This document shows, piece by piece, positions 9,158 through 16,619 of a DNA stretch of 33,711 nt. Made by a program: the position numbers and the translations under genes. The stretch comes from Candidatus Uhrbacteria bacterium (GTDB lineage: Bacteria > Patescibacteriota > Patescibacteriia > JACRJV01): the NCBI GenBank assembly GCA_016215325.1, contig JACRJV010000001.1, positions 1 through 33,711 on the forward strand. Direction: 5' to 3'. The notes beneath the pieces were generated by a model, which made no database searches, had not been told where the DNA came from, and saw nothing but the letters and a program-made list of their open reading frames with translations. Positions within the stretch are counted from its first letter, which is position 1; each line of letters opens with the position of its first letter.

Positions 9158-9184
9158 CCAGCGGATTTTGACACAAACCGCTGG
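9158..9184. repeat. left hairpin of GC-rich cassette
   Basis: CCAGCGG (9158-9164) attttgacacaaa CCGCTGG (9178-9184). Confidence 0.6.
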
Positions 9185-9198
9185 GGAAGGAGACCGCC

Positions 9199-9335
9199 AT
9201 GGCCAACGAGGCCAAGGAGCGAACAGGGGGGAGCAGAGCAACCCCTCCAAGACCGACGCCCCCGCCGTTGCCCCACTGCCCCAGGCCCTCGCCGATGACG
9301 TCGAGGACGGGGTCCCCGGCGCGTTCGGGGACTAG
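9199..9335 (+). CDS. candidate 45-aa small protein, requires -1 shift or one missing G at a G6 run (9226-9231)
   Basis: Strong Shine-Dalgarno GGAAGGAG upstream of ATG 9199; frame-corrected MANEAKERTGGEQSNPSKTDAPAVAPLPQALADDVEDGVPGAFGD* ends at TAG 9333-9335. Confidence 0.4.
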
Positions 9336-9343
9336 GTCGACCG

Positions 9344-9398
9344 CCGCTGGTCTCGTATTACTGGAGCCCCCACATGCTCCACTATACGAGGCCAGCGG
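9344..9398. repeat. right long hairpin of GC-rich cassette
   Basis: CCGCTGG-t-CTCGTA-ttact-GGAGC-ccccacat-GCTCC-acta-TACGAG-g-CCAGCGG; same CCGCTGG arms as the left hairpin. Confidence 0.75.
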
Positions 9399-9418
9399 TT
9401 CCTCACTTACCATAGAGT

Positions 9419-9455
9419 TCTCTCTCCTTTCTGGGAGAGGGTGAGGGTGAGGGGG
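9419..9455. repeat. REP-like dispersed repeat
   Basis: tctctctcctttctgggagagggtgagggtgaggggg; resembles widespread ctctcc...gggagagggtgagggtgagggg intergenic repeats. Confidence 0.55.
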
Positions 9456-9636
9456 ATAGGCGCCACAACAATTTGACAGCAGAAGTGAGAGCATGATACG
9501 GTCAATACAAGGATGATAACAGGCGACCAAAGCGTTTGTGCACAATGGAGTGTATGGGCGCCAAGAGACAGTGATGTCCGGTCTGGCTGTTTTTTTCTTT
9601 ATATACCTTCATAGTATCTTTCGTACTACCCTGCGT

Positions 9637-10740
9637 ATGCACACTGTCAGCAATCCTCGTGAGGTGTATCGAGCTGAATATATTTGGATCGATGGGGGAC
9701 GCCCGGATCTTGGCGACCCCACGCAAAAACTCCGTTCAAAAACAAAGGTTGTCCCGTTGGGCGAAGAGCCGCCGGTGTGGGGGTTTGACGGTTCCAGCAC
9801 ATTCCAAGCGCCAGGGAACCTTTCGGATTGCGTGTTAAAACCGGTGTTCAGTTGCCATGACCCAATCCGAGGGGGGAAAGACCGTCTCGTGCTTTGCGAA
9901 GTACTCAACGTCGACATGACCCCGCATGCGAGTAACACCCGTGCGGCAAACGCAATGGCCGCTGCAACATACGCGCACCATGACTCGTGGTTTGGTATTG
10001 AACAAGAATACACCTTGTTTAAAGGCGCTAAACCCCTGGGTTGGCCAGAAAATGGGTTCCCTGCTCCACAAGGGGGGTACTACTGCGGTGTGGGCGCGGA
10101 TGAAGTCTTTGGTGCAGAAATTATCGAAGAACATACCGCCGCCTGCTTAGCAGCAGGACTTACGATCGCCGGCACCAATGCCGAAGTGATGCCCGGACAG
10201 TGGGAGTTCCAAGTGGGGACACTGGGACCGACAGAAGTATCCGATCAGCTTTGGATGAGTCGCTGGCTTTTGTACCGCATCGCGGCAAAATATGGCGTGT
10301 ATGCAACCTTGGCTCCCAAACCAGTAAAAGGCGACTGGAACGGCGCCGGAGCGCACACCAACTTCTCGACCAAGGGGATGCGCGAAATGTATGAACCGAT
10401 TTTAGCTGCGGTTGAGGCATTGAAAGCGCGGCATCATGAGCATGTTGCGGTGTATGGGTTTGGCATCGAACAGCGATTGACCGGCCGCCACGAAACATCG
10501 CGGTATGATGAGTTCCGCTGGGGCGTATCGGATCGCGGCGCATCCATCCGGATCCCATGGCAAGTGGCGCGCGACAAGAAGGGCTATCTCGAAGATCGTC
10601 GGCCCAATGCCAACATGGACCCGTACCAAGTCACTCGCATGATTGTGGAAACGGTCTGCGCAGCGTTGGATGCCAAGATGATCGGCCAAGCAACACAACC
10701 CACGCTCGTGGCCAACCCCTTTTTGACAGCGAGTCATTAG
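9637..10740 (+). CDS. glnII: glutamine synthetase, type II (eukaryotic-like GSII)
   Basis: AEYIWIDGG..LRSKTKVVPL...VWGFDGSSTFQAPGNLSDCVLKPV, DRLVLCEV, WFGIEQEYTLF, NAEVMPGQWEFQVG, GAGAHTNFST. Confidence 0.92.
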   Translation: MHTVSNPREVYRAEYIWIDGGRPDLGDPTQKLRSKTKVVPLGEEPPVWGFDGSSTFQAPGNLSDCVLKPVFSCHDPIRGGKDRLVLCEVLNVDMTPHASNTRAANAMAAATYAHHDSWFGIEQEYTLFKGAKPLGWPENGFPAPQGGYYCGVGADEVFGAEIIEEHTAACLAAGLTIAGTNAEVMPGQWEFQVGTLGPTEVSDQLWMSRWLLYRIAAKYGVYATLAPKPVKGDWNGAGAHTNFSTKGMREMYEPILAAVEALKARHHEHVAVYGFGIEQRLTGRHETSRYDEFRWGVSDRGASIRIPWQVARDKKGYLEDRRPNANMDPYQVTRMIVETVCAALDAKMIGQATQPTLVANPFLTASH

Positions 10741-10764
10741 TGAACAAAATCATCATAGCATAGG

Positions 10765-10804
10765 GAAAGCCGGCCCAGTAATCATGGGGCCGGCTTTGAT
10801 TTTT
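10765..10804 (+). terminator. Rho-independent terminator after glnII
   Basis: aaagccggccc-agtaatcat-ggggccggcttt followed by gattttt. Confidence 0.85.
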
Positions 10805-10879
10805 ACACACTGATGAATGTTGTTGAATATGCCTGCACTCCGAAATTCGAAGGGTGGAAGGGTGTGGATAAGCATATTC

Positions 10880-10907
10880 TTGACATTCGGTTTTTGTTCG
10901 GTACAAT
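10880..10907 (+). promoter_or_regulatory. sigma70-type promoter upstream of lexA
   Basis: TTGACA (10880-10885), 16-nt spacer, TACAAT (10902-10907). Confidence 0.7.
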
Positions 10908-10911
10908 ACAA

Positions 10912-10979
10912 GATATGAAGATATTGGGATATGGAGATATTGGCGGGTCGGCTCTTTATATCCTTATATCCTGATATCA
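10912..10979. repeat. 16-bp tandem repeat plus imperfect inverted repeat in the lexA leader
   Basis: gatatgaagatattgg/gatatggagatattgg in tandem, then tatatccttatatcctgatatc as an inverted partner. Confidence 0.7.
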
Positions 10980-10994
10980 TTATCTCTTGTCGAT

Positions 10995-11621
10995 ATGTCC
11001 CACCAGAAACCCCTCACGCGCAAACAGAAAGAAGTCTTGGAATTCATCGAGTTTTATAGCAAAGAAAAAGGCTATGCACCGACGTATCGCGAGATCGCGG
11101 CCGCAATGGGCAAATCTTCTCCGGCGACGATCCATGAGCACATTAAATCTCTTGAAAAAAAGGGGCACCTCACCATGGATAAGGGCCGTGCTCGGGCCGT
11201 CGAAATGGTGCATGATCTCACCTTAGACCCTGCGCATGCGCTCTTCTTGCCACTGGTAGGGCTTATAACGGCAGGGCAGCCCATTGAGGCAATTGAAGAG
11301 CACGAAACCATGGCCGTTCCCGCGGACTTGGTCGTGGATGCCATCAATACCTATGTATTGCGGGTGAAGGGGGAATCTATGATTGAAGACGGCATTCTCG
11401 ATGGCGATCTTGTAGTGGTGGAACGCAACCCCAGCCCCAAAGACGGAGATGTTGTTGTAGCGCTCCTCGATAATGCGTACGCCACGCTCAAGCGATTTTA
11501 TCGTGAGACCCAACGCATTCGGTTGCAGCCGGCCAACAGCAGCATGCAGCCGATTTATGTGCAAGATCCGATCATCCAAGGGGTGGTGCGGGCGGTGATC
11601 CGCAAGTTCGCGACACTATGA
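10995..11621 (+). CDS. lexA: LexA repressor
   Basis: LTRKQKEVLEFI, wHTH, Ala-Gly cleavage site ITAGQPIEA, catalytic GESMIEDGI and Lys in YATLKRF. Confidence 0.95.
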   Translation: MSHQKPLTRKQKEVLEFIEFYSKEKGYAPTYREIAAAMGKSSPATIHEHIKSLEKKGHLTMDKGRARAVEMVHDLTLDPAHALFLPLVGLITAGQPIEAIEEHETMAVPADLVVDAINTYVLRVKGESMIEDGILDGDLVVVERNPSPKDGDVVVALLDNAYATLKRFYRETQRIRLQPANSSMQPIYVQDPIIQGVVRAVIRKFATL

Positions 11622-12880
11622 TGATACTGAACGCTCGACAACTTGCGCGTACCCCCCTGCGGAAAAAGGCTTTAGCAATCTTGGAGTCTGGGTATCGGGC
11701 GATCGAAACAAAACCGTTGCTCGAAAAACTTATTCGGCGACATGGGAGTCGCATTATTCTTGGCGACAAACAGCACGACCTTTCTAAGTTCCAAAAGGTT
11801 TATTTTATCGGAGTCGGGAAGGTCGCATTCCACGCCAGCCAAGTGATTGCCCATCGGTTGGGCAACAGACTTGCAGAGGGGATTGTGCTGGATCTCCAAG
11901 GCAGGTCATTCGCGCGCGTGCGGGTCTCTCGCACCACGCATCCCTTGCCATCCGCTGCCAATGTTACGGCATCCAAAAAGATTATTGGGCTGCTACGGCG
12001 TGTCGCATCACAGGATCTTGTGATCACGGTGATCTCCGGCGGGGCCAGCACTATGCTGTGTGCACCGCATGCTCGTGGCTCGTGGCAGCAAGAACGGGAC
12101 CTGATCAAACTCCTTTTTGAGCGCGGCGCGACAATCCATGAGATTAACACGATCCGTAAGCACAATTCCCAGTTGCGCGGGGGCGCTATGGCGGCATTGT
12201 GTTCCGGCACCATGGTCAACCTCATTTTCTCTGATGTCTGCGGCAACGACCTCTCGACCATTGGGTCCGGGCCCACGGTCTACGATCGTACTACCGTGGT
12301 GCAGGCAAGAGCGGTCCTTAACAAATATCATGTAGAATTTGGTCGGCTCCACGAGACGCCCAAGAATAAACGTATCTTCCGAAATATTGAAAATAATCTT
12401 CTTATTTCGAATCGTATTGCACTGGAGGCGATGGCGATCGAAGCGCGGCGCCAGGGGTTTGGCTCACGAATTTTTTCGGATGCTGCCCAAGGGGAAGCGC
12501 GGAATCTCGGCAAACGGCTCGCCAAAGAATGCCGCCCCGGCGAGGCCCTGATCGTTGGCGGGGAAACCACGGTGACGGTCCGGGGGTCTGGGAAAGGCGG
12601 CCGCAATCAAGAACTCGTCCTTGGGGCGTTGGGGAGTTTGGCAAATAACCAAGTAATTGCGAGTGTCGGCTCTGATGGGTATGACAATTCTCATTGTGCG
12701 GGCGCTATTGCCGATGTCAGCACACGAGCGCGAGCAGAAGCGTTGAATTTGGACATACAAAAATTCTTGGATGAGAATAACTCGTTCCCCTTGTTTGGTA
12801 AGTTGACGGATCGAATCCTGGCGCGCCGTAGTGCCGTAAATATCGCTGATTTAATGCTCGTATGCCGCACGAATTCTTAA
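11618..12880 (+). CDS. glycerate 2-kinase (DUF4147/MOFRL family)
   Basis: VISGGASTMLCAPH, INTIRKHNSQLRGGAMA, SDVCGNDLSTIGSGPTVYD, GGETTVTVRGSGKGGRNQELVLGA, SVGSDGYDN. Confidence 0.92.
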   Translation: MMILNARQLARTPLRKKALAILESGYRAIETKPLLEKLIRRHGSRIILGDKQHDLSKFQKVYFIGVGKVAFHASQVIAHRLGNRLAEGIVLDLQGRSFARVRVSRTTHPLPSAANVTASKKIIGLLRRVASQDLVITVISGGASTMLCAPHARGSWQQERDLIKLLFERGATIHEINTIRKHNSQLRGGAMAALCSGTMVNLIFSDVCGNDLSTIGSGPTVYDRTTVVQARAVLNKYHVEFGRLHETPKNKRIFRNIENNLLISNRIALEAMAIEARRQGFGSRIFSDAAQGEARNLGKRLAKECRPGEALIVGGETTVTVRGSGKGGRNQELVLGALGSLANNQVIASVGSDGYDNSHCAGAIADVSTRARAEALNLDIQKFLDENNSFPLFGKLTDRILARRSAVNIADLMLVCRTNS

Positions 12881-13110
12881 GCACCCCCGTCGATGTCCTT
12901 GCTTCGTTTAACGGCAACGGCGTCAAACCCGTTGCCTTCAAGTGGGGCGGGCGGCGTATTAGCGTGGAGGCAGTCAACCTTGTGTTTGACTCCATCTCTG
13001 GCCGCGAGCGGATTATCCACTTTGCGGTCAGTTCTGCCCAAGCAGCGTATCAACTCGATTATTACAGTCTCAAACAACAGTGGAAGCTCTCGGGGTATTA
13101 CGTAGAATAA
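12862..13110 (+). CDS. small conserved-looking protein, possibly DUF6504-like
   Basis: 82 aa; overlaps the glycerate kinase end; ends in a strong terminator; F.WGGRRISVEAV...YQLDYYSLKQQWKLSG pattern. Confidence 0.55.
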   Translation: MPHEFLSTPVDVLASFNGNGVKPVAFKWGGRRISVEAVNLVFDSISGRERIIHFAVSSAQAAYQLDYYSLKQQWKLSGYYVE

Positions 13111-13115
13111 AAGAC

Positions 13116-13158
13116 AAACCGTCAGCCGAAGCCCTCTGCTTCAGCTGACGGTTAATAA
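13116..13158. terminator. bidirectional terminator between convergent genes
   Basis: AACCGTCAGC-cgaagccctctgcttca-GCTGACGGTT, A-rich left flank. Confidence 0.8.
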
Positions 13159-13176
13159 AAAGGGGATTTGATCCCT

Positions 13177-13815
13177 CTAGGAACCGTCCTTCTTATCGCG
13201 GGCTTTGCGGGCGGCCTCGGATTGGTCCAGGAGGTCGCGGATCTGCCAGCTTCCGCTGGTCGTCCGCGCATCGTGGAAGAGCTCGGCGACGTCCGGATCT
13301 TCAGGGTAGAATGTCCGGAGGTTCTCCAAGGCCAGTGCTGCGGCCACTTTCACCACAGCAGGCACTCTTCCTTCGTTCAACTCCTTGAGGTAGGAGATAA
13401 ATGGAGGAGATCGTCGCAGGGCGTAGATCAGGTAGATGTGGTGTTCGGCCAGATATCGTAGCGCTTGCGCCTGCACGCGAGGCCGGTGATCCGTTTGTGC
13501 GACCACCAAGAGAACCCCTGGCAGGTTGATGGCCTTCAGTAAGGCCACGGACAGCGCTTCCGCCGTTAATGGAGATTCGGTGTGGCGGTGGAGGAAGATG
13601 AGCGTAAGGATGTATGAAATCCTGCTCTTTTCCGCTTCCTCAACGCCATGGCGTTGATACCGTTGGAGTAGGTCTTCCACCAACGACCTGCTCTCCAAAT
13701 GTTCATCGAGCATCCTTGTTTCCAAGTGCTCGAGGGTTTCCTGATACGGGACCCCATCGGCTCCCAGCAGACACTCGATGAGCAGGTCGAGTGAAAGGGG
13801 CTCGATTTTTTGCAT
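13177..13815 (-). CDS. hypothetical alpha-helical (possibly HEAT-like) protein
   Basis: Strong RBS AAGGAGG-attcc-ATG at 13815; helical repeats such as RVQAQALRYLAEHHIYLIYAL and VVKVAAALALENLRTF. Confidence 0.65.
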   Translation of the reverse strand: MQKIEPLSLDLLIECLLGADGVPYQETLEHLETRMLDEHLESRSLVEDLLQRYQRHGVEEAEKSRISYILTLIFLHRHTESPLTAEALSVALLKAINLPGVLLVVAQTDHRPRVQAQALRYLAEHHIYLIYALRRSPPFISYLKELNEGRVPAVVKVAAALALENLRTFYPEDPDVAELFHDARTTSGSWQIRDLLDQSEAARKARDKKDGS

Positions 13816-13912
13816 GGAATCCTCCTTGATCCCCAGTTTTTTGTAGGTTCGAGGAAATAATCTTTCGGAAACTCTAGTATACGGGATAAACGACATTTCA
13901 CAAATTTTATGT

Positions 13913-15139
13913 ATGTGGCTCCATATTGACATGAACTCCTACTTTGCTTCTGTTGAGCAGCAGGCGAACCCTTTTTTGCGCGGGCGGCCGGTGGGGATTT
14001 GCGCGTACCTCAATGACTATGGGTGCATTATTGCCTCTTCGATCGAAGCCAAGAAGCGCGGGGTAACGACGGGCATGCGCGTCCCTGAGGCACGTCGGAT
14101 GTGCCCAGAGATTCTGCTCGTACAAAATGATCCTCGCAAGTATCGTTCGACGACCAAACGGATTTTTGGGATTTTGGCAGAATACACGGATTCTATAGAG
14201 CCATACAGTATTGACGAGGCGTTCCTTGCAGTGAACAGTGATCAGAAAACAGTGAACAGTATTGCGCAAGAAATAAAACAACGGATCCGGAAGGAAGTGG
14301 GAAACTGGCTTCGCTGTTCGATCGGCATTGCGCCGACGCGGTGGCTGGCAAAGTTTGGCAGTGATTTTGAAAAGCCGGATGGGCTAACGATCGTCACAAT
14401 GGATCAATTGGGGGCGATGTATGCGCGGATTGGGCTCACCGATGCGTGGGGAATCGGCGACCGGATTGCACTGCGGTTGAACCGTCTTGGAATCACAAAC
14501 CTCAATGAGCTTCGCGCATACCCGGTCGCGAATCTTATGGAGGCGCTTGGGAGTTATGGGTATCAATTGTGGGCCAACCTCAACGGGATTGAGTTCGTGA
14601 ACAGTGAGCAAGAAACAAGAAACAGCGCTCCGAAAAGTATCGGGCATTCATACTGCCTACCGGCAGAAGCGCAAGCGCCCTCAGCGGCACAACGAGTATT
14701 GATGAAATTATGCGAAAAAACAGGAAGGCGCCTGCGCGCCGACGGGCGGCAAGCATGGGCTCTCGCAGTGGCTTGGGCCTCTGCCCGCGGGGGGTCGCGT
14801 CATCGTCGACTGCACCACCCCCTGTGGGACAGTGCGGCAATATTTAAAGAGTCGCGCGATTTGATCGGCGACTCTTTTGTTGGTCGGGTAACATTTCTTG
14901 CGGTTACGGTCAGTGATCTTCGATTCCATACCGAGCAACTCTCCCTGCTTGATTCGTTGGCGACGTCACGACCGGTACCCGGCAATAGCCCCGGATATGG
15001 TATCGATGACCGCCTCACAAAAGCGCTCGACGCTATCAATGATCGCTATGGAGACTCCGGCGTCATCCGCGGGTCAATGTGGAGAACTTCCGCCTTTGCG
15101 CATGATCGCATTGGGTTTCGGAAAACCGTAAAGATATAG
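13913..15139 (+). CDS. dinB: Y-family DNA polymerase (Pol IV/DinB-like)
   Basis: HIDMNSYFASVEQQ, YSIDEAFL, SIGIAPTRWLAKFGSDFEKPDGL, KSIGHSYCLP. Confidence 0.9.
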   Translation: MWLHIDMNSYFASVEQQANPFLRGRPVGICAYLNDYGCIIASSIEAKKRGVTTGMRVPEARRMCPEILLVQNDPRKYRSTTKRIFGILAEYTDSIEPYSIDEAFLAVNSDQKTVNSIAQEIKQRIRKEVGNWLRCSIGIAPTRWLAKFGSDFEKPDGLTIVTMDQLGAMYARIGLTDAWGIGDRIALRLNRLGITNLNELRAYPVANLMEALGSYGYQLWANLNGIEFVNSEQETRNSAPKSIGHSYCLPAEAQAPSAAQRVLMKLCEKTGRRLRADGRQAWALAVAWASARGGSRHRRLHHPLWDSAAIFKESRDLIGDSFVGRVTFLAVTVSDLRFHTEQLSLLDSLATSRPVPGNSPGYGIDDRLTKALDAINDRYGDSGVIRGSMWRTSAFAHDRIGFRKTVKI

Positions 15140-15162
15140 CGCCGAGGTACACACCCCAAAGC

Positions 15163-16362
15163 CTATTTCCGATGGCCGTACGCTTCTAACCCCTTGCTTA
15201 AAACTTCCATTGCCTTTTTGAGCAGCGGGATTTTGAGGACATACGCGATGCGGATTTCGTCCTTACCGCGGCCCGGAGTGATGTAGAAATCCGCAATCGG
15301 GGAAACCATGACAGAATGGTTTTTGTACGTAAAGTCGCGGATCAGCCACTTGACAAATTCTTCTGCCGATTCTACCGGAAGTTTGGCGATGATATAGAAT
15401 GCGCCATCGGGCTTACTGCAGGTGACTCCCGGCATTGCGGAGAGCGCCGAATAGACAATGTCTCGCCGAGCTTGATATTCCTTCCTGATTGGCGCAGTAA
15501 TTTTTTTTGATTGTTTTATTAAGGAATCTAATGCAAACTGTTCGAGCGTTCCTACCGACAAACGCGCTTGAGCAAATTTGAGGACAGCCCCCATTACTTC
15601 TTCGTTGTATGAGACGACGCAACCCACTCGTGCTCCTGGCATGGAAAAGCGCTTCGAGACACTGTCGATCACAATCGTATTATTATGCGATTCACTGTCT
15701 GCCAACAGACAAGAAGCTTTGCCGACAAAACGGATCTCTCGGTACGTTTCGTCTGCGACCACAAAAAGATTATTTATTTTGGCGAATCTGACGACGTGTG
15801 AGAGTTCCTCGTCACTCCACAGCTTCCCAGTCGGGTTGTCGGGATTAATGACAACAATCGCTTTTGTCTTCGCCGTCACTTTTGCTTGAAGCACGTTCAT
15901 GGACGGCAGCGCGAAGTTATTTTCGGCCGACAATGGAATGGGGACAAGCTTGACTCCGATCATCACAGAAAACGATTTGTAACTTACGTACAACGGCTCG
16001 AATACAAGAATTTCATCGCCATCGTCAGCGACCGCCATCAATGCGAGAAGGATTGCCTCGGCACATCCGACGGTGGGAATTATATTGTTTGGCTCCAACC
16101 TTACACCAAATTGTTTATAGTATTGGATCCATGCGTTCACATGCGATGGGAATCCGGGGGTTGGAGCATAGGGAAGATTTGGACTGTTATATTGTTTGAG
16201 TGTTTTAAAAAAAAGCGGTGGAACCGCGATATCCGGGTCACCGGTATTAAGTTTATAGACTTCAACGCCTCGTTTTTGGGCTGCTTGCAACAGTGGCAAA
16301 AATTTTCGGATTGGGGAAGCAATGACCGACTGGCCCCGACGAGAAATTTGTAATCTCGGCAT
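15163..16362 (-). CDS. PLP-dependent aminotransferase, class I/II
   Basis: NTGDPDIAVP, NPDNPTGKLWSDEEL, VADETYREIRF, SVSKRFSMPGARVG. Confidence 0.9.
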   Translation of the reverse strand: MPRLQISRRGQSVIASPIRKFLPLLQAAQKRGVEVYKLNTGDPDIAVPPLFFKTLKQYNSPNLPYAPTPGFPSHVNAWIQYYKQFGVRLEPNNIIPTVGCAEAILLALMAVADDGDEILVFEPLYVSYKSFSVMIGVKLVPIPLSAENNFALPSMNVLQAKVTAKTKAIVVINPDNPTGKLWSDEELSHVVRFAKINNLFVVADETYREIRFVGKASCLLADSESHNNTIVIDSVSKRFSMPGARVGCVVSYNEEVMGAVLKFAQARLSVGTLEQFALDSLIKQSKKITAPIRKEYQARRDIVYSALSAMPGVTCSKPDGAFYIIAKLPVESAEEFVKWLIRDFTYKNHSVMVSPIADFYITPGRGKDEIRIAYVLKIPLLKKAMEVLSKGLEAYGHRK

Positions 16363-16619
16363 AAAAAAATGATAAGAAACAAAGTGGTTATATTGTAGCA
16401 AGGCCATAGTAGAGTGGGAAGACCACTGGATCGGCCCGGAATGTTGAGTTTTCTTGCGCTAATGCTACACTATGGACGGCTATCCACAGTTGCAATCATT
16501 GGCCACCGGTTTTGGGTGTTGGTTTCGACACTCGTATCATCGAAAAGACCTCGTTTTAAGCTCTTTCTACCAAAGCCATTTACCCCATACCCGTGTCGCT
16601 ACCGACACATCACCTCACT

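Noticed and set aside
9132-9545. 137-aa ORF on - strand across the intergenic region
   Set aside because: Runs through a terminator, hairpins and a REP-like repeat (PHPHPLPERRE); repeat translation rather than a protein.
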